33,581 bases of DNA from Chlorobaculum sp. 24CR (GCF_004118635.1 NZ_SDGU01000057.1:1-33581), one strand, 5' to 3'. Shown: positions 1 through 9,552, numbered from the stretch's first letter. Numbers and translations are program-made. The notes: generated from the sequence alone by a model not told the origin.

Positions 1-7
1 TACATTA

Positions 8-91
8 TGACTTTTATGAATATATGTGCTCAATTATTACACTTTTATCTTTAACGAAGCAGAGCTTCGGGGAATATATCCCATAGAGATT
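8..91 (+). repeat. Left copy of an 84-bp inverted repeat at the window ends
   Basis: Bases 8-91 are an exact reverse complement of 33498-33581. The match stops at base 91, where unique sequence begins, so 91 is probably the real edge of a repeated element whose body lies outside the window. Inside it are two adjacent hairpins: CGAAGC/GCTTCG around AGA (55-69) and GGGA/TCCC around ATATA (70-82). An open frame from base 1 reaches a TAA at 52-54 just before the first hairpin and might be the tail of a gene in the element. Subterminal hairpins are known from IS200/IS605-type ends, but no transposase is visible, so the family is not assigned. Confidence 0.85.
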
Positions 92-120
92 CAAGGTACG
101 GGCGCGGTATCCTTCCGGAT

Positions 121-163
121 ATGGAAAACTCGCAATGACAGAAAATAAAAGAGTGTTTTCCAT
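121..163. repeat. Imperfect inverted repeat downstream of the DUF4405 gene
   Basis: ATGGAAAAC at 121-129 pairs with GTTTTCCAT at 155-163 around an AT-rich loop. It lies just past the 3' end of the leftward DUF4405 gene. There is no clear T-run after it in that direction, so it may be a weak terminator or a fragment of a dispersed repeat. Nothing else is recognisable between the end repeat and the gene. Confidence 0.35.
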
Positions 164-220
164 CGACACGACGCCCACCGCCTTGCATTCAAGTCGCTCT
201 TGACACTTTTTCGACTCACA

Positions 221-757
221 TTAATGGTCGTCTTCGTCACCGTCACCCTCCGCCGGTTTGCCGATCAGCGTGCCGAGCAGTTCCGGGGCCTTCTTGCCGT
301 TGGCCGCCGCGATCTCGGCAATGGTCTCTGATGGCGCGTTCACCGTGACGCCGTCGTTTTTGAGCCGGGCGATCAGCTCGCCGGGGCTTTGTTTTGCGAC
401 CAGCGCGACGGTTTCGATGGACGAAGTTTCGAGTGCCTTTGCCGACGCTCTGGCGACGCGCTTGCCGTTTTCGTGTTCGTCATTGCCGAGGAACGGCATG
501 ACCGAAACCACCGTCACGACCGCGCACAAGCCGATGATCGACATGGCGAGTTTTTTTGAAAAATAGCCCGTAAAGGCTTTCCAGTTGGCCACGACGTGCA
601 GCGCAACGCCCGCGACCAGCAGCCATCCAAGCCACTCGTGCACCGGCTTGACAAGGCCTTGTTCAAATTTAAAAAACAGCAGCACGCCGGTGACGGCGGA
701 GATCAGAAGCGCCCCGGTGACAAGCGGCGTAGCCCAGGATCGAATGGTAACTTTCAT
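221..757 (-). CDS. DUF4405-type cytochrome b561-like membrane protein
   Basis: This is a 178-residue membrane protein. Three hydrophobic segments are visible at about residues 10-30, 42-58 and 68-90. His40 and His54 lie at helix edges, as in the DUF4405 family, whose members resemble small cytochrome b561-type membrane anchors and may bind haem; haem binding is not shown here. After the third segment comes a soluble tail of about 85 residues, rich in Ala, Lys and Glu and ending in an acidic GDGDEDDH stretch that could bind metal. The start ATG has no good ribosome-binding site. The gene is alone on its strand with its own upstream region, which carries repeated CTTAAAA boxes. Family call moderately sure; physiological role unknown. 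Confidence 0.7.
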   Translation of the reverse strand: MKVTIRSWATPLVTGALLISAVTGVLLFFKFEQGLVKPVHEWLGWLLVAGVALHVVANWKAFTGYFSKKLAMSIIGLCAVVTVVSVMPFLGNDEHENGKRVARASAKALETSSIETVALVAKQSPGELIARLKNDGVTVNAPSETIAEIAAANGKKAPELLGTLIGKPAEGDGDEDDH

Positions 758-802
758 GGTGTCTCAAGGTTTTTGCATGGTGAAATATGTTTCTCAAATG
801 AT

Positions 803-814
803 GACCATCTGGTC
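803..814. promoter_or_regulatory. Palindrome upstream of the DUF4405 gene
   Basis: GACCATCTGGTC is a two-sided repeat (GACCA/TGGTC) about 45 bp upstream of the DUF4405 start codon. It has the size of a dimeric repressor operator. No cognate regulator is visible nearby, so the role is only suggested by position. Confidence 0.25.
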
Positions 815-841
815 AACGGGAATAAACATACCTTCACCCAC

Positions 842-881
842 CTTAAAACAGGGTAAACGGAATCTTAAAAAACGCTTAAAA
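842..881. promoter_or_regulatory. Three helically phased CTTAAAA boxes
   Basis: The heptamer CTTAAAA occurs at 842-848, 864-870 and 875-881. The spacings are 22 and 11 bp, so all three face the same side of the helix. Direct repeats at 11-bp intervals are the usual binding pattern of OmpR/PhoB-family response regulators. They lie 85-125 bp upstream of the leftward DUF4405 start and just past the end of the DUF1648 gene. This is a candidate activator site; no regulator gene is present in the window. Confidence 0.35.
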
Positions 882-934
882 TTTGAAAAGATTTCATCAA
901 AAGCAGGCGAAGCGAATGATCGTCGATTCCAGCT

Positions 935-1444
935 TCACCCTCTCCTGCTGAAGCGACGGTAGAGCGAGATAACCCATAAAACGCAGAAGAGCAGATAGGT
1001 GGCCAGAGTGCTCAGGGGATGATCGAGCTTCGAGGCGTTTCCGAGAGAGACCTGAAAGGACTGGTTGACGAAGTCGAGCACGAAGAGCAGCGTACCGGAG
1101 CCGAAGAGCAGAATACCGCTTCTGACGTATTTCAGCGTACCGTGAATCCGTTCCGGCGACAGCCAGTACTCCTTGTCGGGAATGTTCAGCCACGAGAGGC
1201 GGCCCGACCTCAGGGCGCGGTTCACCACAACGAACATCGCGATGCAGAGACCGCTGATGATGAAGTACCAGAGAAAGAAAACGGTTTTCGGCACCCAGGC
1301 GTCCGGATCGCCCGACAAGCCGAAATGGGTGGCAACCTGCTCTGGCAATATGGAGTAGTGGTAGATGGCGTGGCCGACGAACAGGGCGCTGAGCAACGAA
1401 AAGAGCGCCAGCGCAAAGGGGTGGTTGTTTTGTTTCGGCGTCAT
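935..1444 (-). CDS. DUF1648-domain integral membrane protein
   Basis: The 169-residue product has four likely membrane helices. After the first comes the family signature at about residues 33-54 (LPEQVATHFGLSGDPDAW), the hallmark of DUF1648, a domain shared with SdpI-type immunity or signalling proteins and many uncharacterised membrane proteins. I chose the ATG at 1444 because AAGGAG lies six bases before it; an in-frame upstream extension has no such site. It runs leftward, separated from the exported protein gene upstream by about 55 bp, so the two may be cotranscribed. Function unknown; there is no evidence in the sequence for SdpI-like immunity. Confidence 0.75.
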   Translation of the reverse strand: MTPKQNNHPFALALFSLLSALFVGHAIYHYSILPEQVATHFGLSGDPDAWVPKTVFFLWYFIISGLCIAMFVVVNRALRSGRLSWLNIPDKEYWLSPERIHGTLKYVRSGILLFGSGTLLFVLDFVNQSFQVSLGNASKLDHPLSTLATYLLFCVLWVISLYRRFSRRG

Positions 1445-1500
1445 CGGAGGCTCCTTTATGCTGGTTGATCGAAGTGGCGGATTTGACAACAAGATAACGC

Positions 1501-1968
1501 TCAGCGAAAGTATCTTGCCGTGGGAAAAATTGACGAAGGCACGCCAGGAAAACGCCGAGCGAGACCTCTGAAGTATCCCGGATGGCCAAGGCAGTCGGGA
1601 TTGTCCGGCTCGGTACAGGCTATTTCATCAACCTGCCACCGCCCGTTATCGTTGTGCAGCAAAGCCGCGAAATCTTCATATCGCTCGCGGCCATCGCTCG
1701 ACTGCGGCATGGTGTGCACCCAAGCCCATCCCCCGCTGCTGTTCATGGTTAGAACATTAAAAACAACGTCGAGACCGTGCAACTCCTTTACTTTCGAGCG
1801 CATGGAGTCGAGTATCGCCTTGCGCTCAGCGCTGCCCGGCTGCGGCGTATGAACAGAGCTGATGCGTCCCTCATTCATCCGGGCTTGCATCGAAGCCGGA
1901 ACGACGATACCGGCCACTGTCAGAAAAATCGCCAGAACCGGCGCGCATAGAGTTTGCCTGTTTGCCAT
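1501..1968 (-). CDS. Exported conserved hypothetical protein
   Basis: The product is 155 residues. The first 29 look like a Sec signal peptide: a short basic start, a hydrophobic core and an Ala-x-Ala-like end (PASMQA). The mature part begins near a PGSAERKAILD motif and contains GGWAWVHTMP, a pattern I associate with a family of small secreted proteins of unknown function that often occur in Gram-negative bacteria. Three Cys residues lie near the C-terminus (two of them in the mature domain's CTEPDNPDC) and could form a disulfide. The ATG at 1968 was preferred over an upstream in-frame start because it places the signal peptide at the N-terminus. No function is assigned. Confidence 0.65.
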   Translation of the reverse strand: MANRQTLCAPVLAIFLTVAGIVVPASMQARMNEGRISSVHTPQPGSAERKAILDSMRSKVKELHGLDVVFNVLTMNSSGGWAWVHTMPQSSDGRERYEDFAALLHNDNGRWQVDEIACTEPDNPDCLGHPGYFRGLARRFPGVPSSIFPTARYFR

Positions 1969-2050
1969 GTGAAAAGGGATAGGGTTTGATCGGTTCAACG
2001 GCAATATACCGCAAACAAACCCCGGTTTCACGCCCCCGCTCAAACCGGCT

Positions 2051-2113
2051 CATCAGTCCCGTCAGTCCCGTCCATCCCATCAGTCTGATCCGTCTGATCC
2101 GTCTCGTCATTCA
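2051..2113. repeat. Degenerate 9-bp tandem array, seven units
   Basis: Units in order: CATCAGTCC, CGTCAGTCC, CGTCCATCC, CATCAGTCT, GATCCGTCT, GATCCGTCT, CGTCATTCA. The period is exactly nine bases although the units vary, which argues for slippage followed by drift. Related arrays occur at four other gaps in this window. Confidence 0.8.
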
Positions 2114-2118
2114 TCATT

Positions 2119-2144
2119 CTCAGCCGCGCAAAGCGGCGGCTGAG
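2119..2144. repeat. REP-like hairpin upstream of secA
   Basis: CTCAGCCGC (2119-2127) pairs perfectly with GCGGCTGAG (2136-2144) around an eight-base loop. It follows the 9-bp array directly. It lacks a T-run in either direction, so it looks like a dispersed palindromic element rather than a terminator. Confidence 0.6.
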
Positions 2145-2278
2145 GCGCTTCTGCCGGAAATCATGTTTTTTTCAGCGGTTGTTTTTTCAGCGTTTGAAAT
2201 TCGGTACTTTACGGCTCATTGGAAAGTGCGTCTCATGCCGCCGTGACCATTACGAAACACCGAGAAATCAAGGATTAC

Positions 2279-5200
2279 ATGCTCAAAATTTTCACAAAGA
2301 TTTTTGGCTCGAAGCACGAAAAAGATGTCAAGAAAATCCAGCCGATCGTCGATAGCATCAATGAAATTTACGGTACGCTCAACTCCCTTTCGGATGAGGC
2401 GTTCCGCAACAAGGGCGTGGAGCTTCGCAAAAAAGTGCGCGACAAGCTCCTCCCTTTCGAGACGCAGATAAAAGAGACTGAACACAAGCTTGACCGTCCG
2501 GACGTGAGCCTCGAAGAGAACGAAAAGCTCAACGCCCAGCTCGAACAGTTCCGGAACGACTATGAAGAGGCTACGGCGGCGATTCTCGACGAGGTGCTTC
2601 CGGAAGCCTTCGCGCTGGTCAAGGAGACCTGCCGACGCCTGAAAGGCTTCACCTACACAGTGATGGGCCGCGAAATGGTGTGGGACATGGTGCCTTACGA
2701 CGTGCAGCTCATCGGCGGCATCGTGCTGCATCAGGGCAAGATCGCCGAAATGGCCACCGGCGAGGGCAAAACGCTGGTCTCGACGCTGCCGGTATTCCTG
2801 AACGCCCTGACCGGGCGCGGCGTGCACGTGGTGACGGTCAACGAGTATCTGGCCCAGCGCGACATGGAGTGGATGCAGCCGGTCTATGCTTATCACGGCC
2901 TCTCGACCGGCGTGATTCTGGCGGGCCTCTACTCCAACCAGCGGCGCAACGAGTACCTCTGCGACATCACCTGGGGCACCAACAGCGAGTTCGGTTTCGA
3001 CTACCTGCGCGACAACATGGCCGGTTCCGAGGAAGAGATGGTGCAGCGCGACTTCTACTTCGGCATCGTTGACGAGGTCGATAGCGTCCTGATCGACGAG
3101 GCCCGAACGCCACTCATCATCTCTGGCCCGGTACCCAATTCCGACACCGACACCAAGTACCGCGAAATCAAGCCCTGGATCGAGCAGATCGTCCGGGCGC
3201 AGCACAATCTGGTGGCTACCTTCCTCGGTCAGGCCGAAAAAACGCTGAAGGAGAAGCCCACCGATTTCGACGCCGGTCTGGCGCTGCTTCGCGTCAAGCG
3301 CGGTCAGCCGAAGAACAACCGCTTCATCAAGATGCTCTCGCAGAGCGGCATCGGCAAGCTCATTCAGTCGGTCGAGAACGAGTACCTGAAGGACAACGCC
3401 AGCCGGATGCACGAGGTTGATGATGAGCTGTTCTATGCCATCGATGAAAAGACCAACACCATCGACCTCACCGAAAAGGGGCGCGAGTTCCTGAGCAAGC
3501 TGAGCAACCAGGATCAGGATCTGTTCATCCTGCCCGACGTGGGCAGCGAAATCGCGGCTATCGAAGCCGACAAGAACCTCCAGCCCACCGACAAAATCCA
3601 CAAAAAAGACGAAGTCTATCGACTCTACTCCGAACGTTCGGACAGCCTGCACACCATCAGCCAGCTCCTCAAGGCCTACACGCTTTTCGCAAAGGATGAC
3701 GAGTACGTGGTGCAGGAGGGGCAGGTGATGATTGTCGATGAGTTCACGGGCCGAGTGCTGGCCGGACGCCGCTACAGCGACGGACTGCACCAGGCCATCG
3801 AGGCCAAGGAGAACGTCAAGATCGAGGGCGAAACGCAGACGATGGCCACCATCACCATCCAGAACTACTTTCGTCTCTACAGCAAGCTGGCCGGCATGAC
3901 CGGTACCGCCGAGACCGAGGCGTCGGAGTTCTTCGAGATTTACAAGCTTGACGTGGTGGTGATTCCGACCAACCGCCCGATCTCCCGCCGCGATTTTGAC
4001 GACCTGGTCTATAAAACGCGCCGCGAGAAGTACAACGCCATTGTCGGCAAGGTGCAGGAGCTGATCTCGAAGGGCCAGCCGGTGCTGGTCGGCACGGCGA
4101 GCGTCGAGGTGTCGGAGACGCTGTCGAGGATGCTCCGCGCCAAGCGCGTTGAGCACAACGTGCTCAACGCCAAGCAGCACGCCCGCGAGGCGGACATCGT
4201 CGCCATGGCCGGTCAGAAAGGCGCCGTGACCATCGCCACCAACATGGCAGGTCGAGGCACCGACATCAAGCTCGGCGCAGGCGTGCGCGAGAATGGCGGC
4301 CTGTTCATCCTCGGCTCGGAACGCCACGAGGCGCGGCGCATCGACCGCCAGCTCCGTGGCCGCGCCGGACGCCAGGGCGATCCCGGCGAGTCGATCTTCT
4401 ACGTCTCGCTCGAAGACGAGCTGATGCGCCTGTTCGGCTCGGATCGCGTCATCGCGGTGATGGACCGGCTCGGCCACGAGGAGGGCGACGTGATCGAGCA
4501 CTCGATGATTACCAAGTCTATCGAACGCGCCCAGAAGAAGGTCGAGGAGCAGAACTTCTCGATCCGCAAGCGCCTGCTCGAATATGACGATGTGATGAAC
4601 CAGCAGCGCGAGGTGATCTACACCCGCCGCCGCAAGGCGCTCAAGATGGAGCGCCTGAAGACGGACATCATGGACTTGTTGCAAGACTACAGCCAGACCG
4701 TAGTCAAGAAGTTCCACGACGCTGGCGATCCGGCGGGGCTGGAGGAGCAGGTGCTGCGCGAGTTGTCGGTCGAGTTCCGGCCCGACGCCTCGGCCTTCGA
4801 GCGCGAACCGTTCGAGCAGACCGCCGAAGCGCTTTTCAAGACCGCCAGCGAATTCTACCACCGCAAGGAGAACTCGCTCCCGGACGAGATCATGCAGCAG
4901 ATCGAAAAGTACGCCGTGCTCTCGGTAATCGACCAGAAGTGGCGCGAGCACCTGCGCGAAATCGACGGCTTGCGCGAGGGCATCAACCTGCGCGCCTACG
5001 GCCAGAAAGACCCGCTGCTCGAATACAAGCAGGAGGCCTACAAACTCTTTGTCGAGCTGCTGCGCGAAATCGAGCACGAAACCCTGTCGGTGGCCTTCAA
5101 GCTCTTTCCGATCACGCAGGAGGAGTCAGAGGAGATCGAAGCCCGCCAGCGCCGCCAGGCCGTGCGCCAGGAGCGGCTCGTGGCGCAACACGCCGAAGCC

Positions 5201-5374
5201 GAAAGCGCCTACCAGGTCGCCGCCGATGGCGGCATGGACGCCACGCTCTCGATGCCCGGCGACGAAATCGTCATTCAGCAACCGGTGCGAGCCGAAAAGA
5301 AGCCGGGCCGCAACGACGAATGCCCCTGCGGCAGCGGCAAGAAATACAAAAACTGCTGCGGCGCGGGGGAATGA
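2279..5374 (+). CDS. secA: Preprotein translocase ATPase SecA
   Basis: SecA is the ATP-driven motor that pushes unfolded preproteins through SecYEG at the inner membrane. The product is 1031 residues. Visible parts: the Walker A motif MATGEGKT near residue 158, the DEAD-type DEVDS near 265, [11 protein letters not shown] and the second helicase half with [12 protein letters not shown] near 660, the helical scaffold, and the C-terminal zinc and SecB-binding motif [13 protein letters not shown] near 1014. Between the DEVD motif and MIVDEFTGR the protein carries a long extra segment (about residues 315-400) absent from E. coli SecA, consistent with the Chlorobi/Bacteroidetes form. I chose ATG 2279 because it begins the canonical [11 protein letters not shown] and follows AAGGATTAC; an in-frame start 60 bases upstream adds unrelated residues. 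Confidence 0.97.
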   Translation: MLKIFTKIFGSKHEKDVKKIQPIVDSINEIYGTLNSLSDEAFRNKGVELRKKVRDKLLPFETQIKETEHKLDRPDVSLEENEKLNAQLEQFRNDYEEATAAILDEVLPEAFALVKETCRRLKGFTYTVMGREMVWDMVPYDVQLIGGIVLHQGKIAEMATGEGKTLVSTLPVFLNALTGRGVHVVTVNEYLAQRDMEWMQPVYAYHGLSTGVILAGLYSNQRRNEYLCDITWGTNSEFGFDYLRDNMAGSEEEMVQRDFYFGIVDEVDSVLIDEARTPLIISGPVPNSDTDTKYREIKPWIEQIVRAQHNLVATFLGQAEKTLKEKPTDFDAGLALLRVKRGQPKNNRFIKMLSQSGIGKLIQSVENEYLKDNASRMHEVDDELFYAIDEKTNTIDLTEKGREFLSKLSNQDQDLFILPDVGSEIAAIEADKNLQPTDKIHKKDEVYRLYSERSDSLHTISQLLKAYTLFAKDDEYVVQEGQVMIVDEFTGRVLAGRRYSDGLHQAIEAKENVKIEGETQTMATITIQNYFRLYSKLAGMTGTAETEASEFFEIYKLDVVVIPTNRPISRRDFDDLVYKTRREKYNAIVGKVQELISKGQPVLVGTASVEVSETLSRMLRAKRVEHNVLNAKQHAREADIVAMAGQKGAVTIATNMAGRGTDIKLGAGVRENGGLFILGSERHEARRIDRQLRGRAGRQGDPGESIFYVSLEDELMRLFGSDRVIAVMDRLGHEEGDVIEHSMITKSIERAQKKVEEQNFSIRKRLLEYDDVMNQQREVIYTRRRKALKMERLKTDIMDLLQDYSQTVVKKFHDAGDPAGLEEQVLRELSVEFRPDASAFEREPFEQTAEALFKTASEFYHRKENSLPDEIMQQIEKYAVLSVIDQKWREHLREIDGLREGINLRAYGQKDPLLEYKQEAYKLFVELLREIEHETLSVAFKLFPITQEESEEIEARQRRQAVRQERLVAQHAEAESAYQVAADGGMDATLSMPGDEIVIQQPVRAEKKPGRNDECPCGSGKKYKNCCGAGE

Positions 5375-5387
5375 TGAATTATGAATT
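5374..5387. repeat. Two heptamers (ATGAATT) starting in the secA stop codon
   Basis: ATGAATT occurs at 5374-5380 and 5381-5387, exactly seven bases apart. The first A is the last base of the secA stop codon. This is the reverse complement of the AATTCAT heptamer arrayed before pth. Confidence 0.55.
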
Positions 5388-5404
5388 GAAAGAATTGCCC
5401 GTAG

Positions 5405-5425
5405 GGGCGGGTCTCGCGCCCGCCC
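5405..5425. repeat. GC-rich REP-like hairpin after secA
   Basis: GGGCGGG (5405-5411) pairs with CCCGCCC (5419-5425) around TCTCGCG, followed by TTTC. The surrounding GTAGGGGCGGGTCTCGCGCC resembles a widely dispersed bacterial intergenic repeat whose chance translation contains GAGLAPA. It could also end secA transcription, but the T-run is short. Confidence 0.6.
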
Positions 5426-5440
5426 TTTCATCTTCAATCC

Positions 5441-5488
5441 TATAGGTCGTATAAGACTTATAGGACTTATAAGACCTATTCGACCTAC
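5441..5488. repeat. Degenerate 9-bp tandem array between secA and purL
   Basis: Units: TATAGGTCG, TATAAGACT, TATAGGACT, TATAAGACC, TATTCGACC, then TAC. The array ends 15 bases before the purL start codon, so it lies in or next to the purL leader. Confidence 0.8.
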
Positions 5489-5503
5489 AAAAAGCTATCA
5501 CCA

Positions 5504-7783
5504 ATGAGCACCGAACCTGAAGTGAACCTGCAACTGGCCCAGGAGCATGGCCTGAACGAAGAGGAGTACGCCAAAATCTGTGACGTACTTGGCCGCACTC
5601 CATCATTCACCGAGCTTGGCATCTACTCGGTGATGTGGTCGGAGCATTGCAGCTACAAGAACTCCATCGCCGTGCTCAAGACCCTGCCGCGCGAAGGCGC
5701 TTCGCTGCTGACGCAGGCTGGCGAGGAGAACGCGGGCCTTGTCGATATTGGCGACAACCTCGCCGTGGCCTTCAAGATCGAGTCGCATAACCACCCCTCG
5801 GCGGTCGAGCCATACCAGGGCGCGGCGACCGGCGTCGGCGGCATTCACCGCGACATCTTCACGATGGGCGCGCGCCCGGTGGCCTCTCTCGACTCGCTGC
5901 GCTTCGGCTCACCGCGCGACCCGCGCGTACGCTACCTCGTGGACGGCGTGGTGCGCGGCATCGGCGACTACGGCAACTCGTTCGGCGTACCGACCGTGGC
6001 GGGCGAGATTTACTTCGAGGAGTGCTACACCGGCAACCCGCTGGTCAACGCCATGTCGGTCGGCCTGGTGGAGCACCACAAAACCGTCAGCGCCACGGCG
6101 CACGGCAAGGGCAACCCGGTGCTGATCGTCGGCTCCTCGACCGGGCGCGACGGCATCCACGGCGCAACCTTCGCGTCGGAAGAGCTGAGCGAGGCATCGG
6201 AGGACAAGCGCCCGAGCGTGCAGGTGGGCGACCCGTTCGCCGAAAAGCTGCTGCTCGAAGCGACACTCGAAGCGATTGCAACCGGCGCGGTCTCCGGCTT
6301 GCAGGACATGGGCGCGGCGGGGCTGACCAGCTCCACCTCAGAGATGAGCGCGCGCGGCATCGAAAAGAACGGCAGCGGCGGCATCGAGATCGACCTCGAC
6401 CTGACGCCCGCCCGCGAGAAGGGTATGACAGCCTACGAGTTGATGCTCTCCGAATCGCAGGAGCGGATGCTGATCGTCTCCGAAAAGGGGCGCGAACAGG
6501 AGATCATCGACGTCTATAAAAAATGGGATGTGAACGCCGTGGTGATCGGCCAGGTGACGGACGACAACATGCTGCGCGTCCGCCAGCACGGCGAGGTGGT
6601 GGCCGAAATTCCCGCCATGTCGCTGGTGCTCGGCGGCGGCGCTCCGGTCTATATCCGCGAGGCGGTCGAGAAAAAGCCCGACACTCCGGCGGCTGACCTC
6701 GCGCCGGACAGTTCGCTCGACTTCAAGGCGCTCTCGCTGCAACTGCTCTCACGCCCCAACATCGCCAGCAAGGCGTGGGTTTACCAGCAGTATGATTCGA
6801 TGGTACAGACCAACACCGTCACCCCGGCGGGCCAGACCGACGCGGCGGTGATCCGCATCAAGGGCACCAGAAAGGGCCTCGCGATGAAGACTGACTGCAA
6901 CTCACGCTACGTCTATCTCAACCCGAAATCGGGCGGCGCGATTGCCGTGGCCGAGTGCGCGCGCAACATCGCCTGCACCGGCGCCAGGCCGCTCGCCGTC
7001 ACCAACTGCCTGAACTTCGGCAATCCCTACAAACCGGAGGTTTACTTCCAGTTCAAGACCTCCGTCGAGGGCATGGGCGATGCCTGCCGCATGTTCGACA
7101 CCCCGGTAACCGGTGGAAACGTGAGCTTTTACAACGAAACCTCGCTTGGCGGCGGACGCACGGCGATCTACCCGACGCCGACCATCGGCATGATCGGGCT
7201 GCTCGACGACATCGACAATCTGGTGGAATCGACCTTCTGCAAGGCAGGCGACGCCATCGTGCTCTTCGGCGATCCCGAACTCACGCTCGACGGCTCGGAG
7301 TACCTCGTGATGCAGTACGCTACGCCCGGCGCGGACTCGCCCGCAGTCGATCTGAAGCACGAGAAAAACCTTCAGGAGCTGCTCGTTACGCTGGCGGCGA
7401 AAAAGCTGGTCAACTCGGCGCACGACGTTTCGGATGGCGGCCTTGCCGTCACGCTTGCCGAAAAATCGATCATGAACCGCGACCGGATGCTCGGCTTCGA
7501 GGTCGATCTCGAATGCGCGAATTCGGACCGTGCGGCGCTCCAGAAGCTGCTCTTCTCCGAAGCGCAGGGGCGCGTGGTGATCTCGGTCGATCCCGGCAGG
7601 GCAGGCGCGGTGATCGAGGAGGCCGACCACCTGAATGTCCCGGTGCGCGTCATCGGCAAGGTGACGCCTGCCGAAGCCAGCATCGCCGTGAATGGCAGGC
7701 CGGTAGCGGAGTTTTCGATTGACGAACTGCTGCACGCCTACAACCATGCGCTGGAGTCGGCACTGCACCTTGAGGAGTTGTAA
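5504..7783 (+). CDS. purL: Phosphoribosylformylglycinamidine synthase subunit PurL
   Basis: PurL catalyses the ATP- and glutamine-dependent conversion of FGAR to FGAM in purine synthesis, in the cytoplasm. At 759 residues it is the small form, which lacks its own glutaminase domain and needs PurS and PurQ; neither is in this window. Motifs: [11 protein letters not shown] near residue 44, [20 protein letters not shown] near 90, [17 protein letters not shown] near 265, and in the second half GGNVSFYNE near 538 and [12 protein letters not shown] near 640, the expected two repeats of the AIRS-like fold. The ATG at 5504 gives the usual N-terminus but has no strong ribosome-binding site. nnr follows 58 bases later and could be cotranscribed. 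Confidence 0.97.
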   Translation: MSTEPEVNLQLAQEHGLNEEEYAKICDVLGRTPSFTELGIYSVMWSEHCSYKNSIAVLKTLPREGASLLTQAGEENAGLVDIGDNLAVAFKIESHNHPSAVEPYQGAATGVGGIHRDIFTMGARPVASLDSLRFGSPRDPRVRYLVDGVVRGIGDYGNSFGVPTVAGEIYFEECYTGNPLVNAMSVGLVEHHKTVSATAHGKGNPVLIVGSSTGRDGIHGATFASEELSEASEDKRPSVQVGDPFAEKLLLEATLEAIATGAVSGLQDMGAAGLTSSTSEMSARGIEKNGSGGIEIDLDLTPAREKGMTAYELMLSESQERMLIVSEKGREQEIIDVYKKWDVNAVVIGQVTDDNMLRVRQHGEVVAEIPAMSLVLGGGAPVYIREAVEKKPDTPAADLAPDSSLDFKALSLQLLSRPNIASKAWVYQQYDSMVQTNTVTPAGQTDAAVIRIKGTRKGLAMKTDCNSRYVYLNPKSGGAIAVAECARNIACTGARPLAVTNCLNFGNPYKPEVYFQFKTSVEGMGDACRMFDTPVTGGNVSFYNETSLGGGRTAIYPTPTIGMIGLLDDIDNLVESTFCKAGDAIVLFGDPELTLDGSEYLVMQYATPGADSPAVDLKHEKNLQELLVTLAAKKLVNSAHDVSDGGLAVTLAEKSIMNRDRMLGFEVDLECANSDRAALQKLLFSEAQGRVVISVDPGRAGAVIEEADHLNVPVRVIGKVTPAEASIAVNGRPVAEFSIDELLHAYNHALESALHLEEL

Positions 7784-7841
7784 ACAAAGAGAGACAAAGG
7801 AGTTCAGGAACGAAAAGACGAAGATAGAAAGGAGAGCAACG

Positions 7842-9425
7842 ATGAATGCGGTATTGACGGCGCGGGAGATGAGCCTGGCGGATCGGGCGGCTATCGAGGA
7901 GCTGCGCACCGGGGAGAGTCGGCTGATGGAGCTTGCCGGGCGCGAAACCGTGCGGATGATCGTGGAGCGGTTCGAGAGCGGCCGGAGCCTCGACGGGGTC
8001 TCGACGCTCATCGTCTGCGGCAAGGGCAACAATGGCGGCGACGGCTTCGTCGTGGCGCGACACCTGTTGAATCGGGGGGCGAAGGTTGATGTGCTGCTGG
8101 CGTGGCCGGAGGAGGAGCTTGCCGGGGTGAACCTCGAAGGGCTGCACATCCTCAAGGCGTACCGGCGCTACAACGAGGGCCTCAGAATTTTCACCGGAAT
8201 CGACGAAGCACGAACCGCCGTTGGCGCGACCGCATACCAGGTCATCGTGGACGCCATCTTCGGCACCGGCCTCAAGATTGACGCGGACGATCCGGAGCTC
8301 CGCGAACCGGCCAAATCGGCCGTCGAACTCATCAACTTCGTCAACGACCACTCCGAAGCGGTGACGGTGGCCGTCGATCTTCCGTCCGGGCTGGATGCGA
8401 CCAGCGGCCGCGCTTCAGAACCGTGCGTGAAGGCGGACATGACCGTCACCATGGCCTTCCTCAAGACCGGATTTTTCCAGAACGCCGGACCAACGCACTG
8501 CGGAGAGATTCAGACCGCCGAAATCTCGATCCCGGAGTTCCTCGTCGAGCCGACCTCCTGCCTCTTGGTGGACGAAACTTTCGCGGCGGAGAGCTACCTG
8601 TTGCGCGACCCGTCGAGCGCCAAGCACCTGAACGGCAAGGTGCTGCTCGTCACCGGCTCGACAGACGGCGGCGGCTCGATGCTTGGCGCAGCCCTGCTCG
8701 CCGCCCGCGCCGCCGTCAAGACCGGCGCGGGCTACGTTTGCGCCTCGCTGCCCGACGGCCACGCATCGGTGATGCACAGCTTCGCGCCGGAAGTGGTAGT
8801 GATCGGGCGCGACATGGTTTCGATCATCGAAAAGGCGAAATGGGCCGACGCCATCGTGATCGGCTGCGGCATCGGACGAAGCGAGGAGGCGCAAGAGCTG
8901 GTCGAAACGCTGCTCTGCACGCCCGAAATCACAGAAAAAAAGCTGGTGCTCGATGCCGATGCGCTCTACGCCATCGCCGAACGCAATCTGTTCGACCAGA
9001 TCGCCGGCCTCGAAGACGCGGTGCTGACGCCACACGCAGGCGAGTGCAGCCGGTTGAGCGGCCTGTCGGTCGAGGACATCATGGTCTCGCCAATCGACAC
9101 GGCGCGGATGCTCGCCGAGGAGTGGAACGCCAACCTGCTGCTCAAGGGCGCGCCCACCTTCGTCGCCTCGCCATCGGGCATGGTGCTCATCTCGAACAGC
9201 GGCACCGAAGCACTCGCCTCGGCGGGCACCGGCGACGTGCTCTCCGGCATGGTCGGCGCGCTCGCCGCCAAGGGCCTCGACACCCACGAAGCCGCCGCCG
9301 CCGCTGCGTGGCTGCACGGCCGGGCCGGAGACCTCGCCTCGAACGTCTCGAGCCTGGTCTCCTCGGTGGACGTGCTGCAAGCGATTCCGCAAGCCGTCCT
9401 GGAATTGTTCGAAAGCGAGGAGTGA
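7842..9425 (+). CDS. nnr: Bifunctional NAD(P)H-hydrate repair enzyme Nnr
   Basis: This 527-residue fusion repairs damaged nicotinamide cofactors. The N-terminal YjeF_N epimerase domain (about residues 1-220) interconverts R- and S-NAD(P)HX and shows GKGNNGGDGFVVARHL near residue 62. The C-terminal ribokinase-like dehydratase domain (about 245-527) removes the water using ADP and shows LTPHAGE near 392 and the catalytic GTGDVLSGMVGALAAKG near 462. I chose ATG 7842 because AAAGGAG lies just upstream and the protein then begins with the typical MNAVLTAREM; an in-frame upstream extension would run into the end of purL. Function is firmly supported by the two-domain architecture. Confidence 0.93.
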   Translation: MNAVLTAREMSLADRAAIEELRTGESRLMELAGRETVRMIVERFESGRSLDGVSTLIVCGKGNNGGDGFVVARHLLNRGAKVDVLLAWPEEELAGVNLEGLHILKAYRRYNEGLRIFTGIDEARTAVGATAYQVIVDAIFGTGLKIDADDPELREPAKSAVELINFVNDHSEAVTVAVDLPSGLDATSGRASEPCVKADMTVTMAFLKTGFFQNAGPTHCGEIQTAEISIPEFLVEPTSCLLVDETFAAESYLLRDPSSAKHLNGKVLLVTGSTDGGGSMLGAALLAARAAVKTGAGYVCASLPDGHASVMHSFAPEVVVIGRDMVSIIEKAKWADAIVIGCGIGRSEEAQELVETLLCTPEITEKKLVLDADALYAIAERNLFDQIAGLEDAVLTPHAGECSRLSGLSVEDIMVSPIDTARMLAEEWNANLLLKGAPTFVASPSGMVLISNSGTEALASAGTGDVLSGMVGALAAKGLDTHEAAAAAAWLHGRAGDLASNVSSLVSSVDVLQAIPQAVLELFESEE

Positions 9426-9443
9426 AACCCCAAAAATGCCAAA

Positions 9444-9463
9444 GGGCAGCTCGAAAGCTGCCC
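9444..9463. terminator. Hairpin between convergent nnr and aminotransferase genes
   Basis: GGGCAGCT (9444-9451) pairs perfectly with AGCTGCCC (9456-9463) around CGAA, a stable tetraloop. It lies 18 bases past the nnr stop in a convergent gap. The following tract (CCCGATGGTTTCTTT) is only moderately T-rich, so efficiency is uncertain. Confidence 0.6.
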
Positions 9464-9490
9464 CCGATGGTTTCTTTACACTCTTTCTTC

Positions 9491-9535
9491 CATAAGTCCT
9501 ATAGGTCGTATAAGTCCTATACGTCCCATAGGATA
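9491..9535. repeat. Degenerate 9-bp tandem array in a convergent gap
   Basis: Units: CATAAGTCC, TATAGGTCG, TATAAGTCC, TATACGTCC, CATAGGATA. It sits between the 3' ends of nnr and the aminotransferase gene, so this copy cannot be part of a 5' leader of either gene. Confidence 0.8.
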
Positions 9536-9552
9536 ACAGAATAACGCCAGCT

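Larger units (their letters stand above)
1969..2278. other. Divergent intergenic region between hypothetical gene and secA
   Basis: This 310-bp gap separates the leftward exported protein from rightward secA and must hold both promoters. It contains a 9-bp-period array (2051-2113), two AATTCAT-like heptamers (about 2108-2121), a strong hairpin (2119-2144) and an AT-rich stretch at about 2160-2210 that is the most likely place for the secA promoter. No credible ORF is present. Confidence 0.6.

Noticed and set aside
55-82. Terminal hairpins as an rRNA or tRNA end
   Set aside because: No cloverleaf or rRNA-like sequence is present; the twin hairpins fit a repeat element better.
2216-5077. A 953-codon open frame antisense to secA
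   Set aside because: It mirrors secA codon structure in GC-rich DNA, has no recognisable motif and is repetitive in Leu/Val/Asp as expected for such shadows.
6902-8155. A 417-codon frame antisense to purL and nnr
   Set aside because: It spans two well-supported genes and has no family features.
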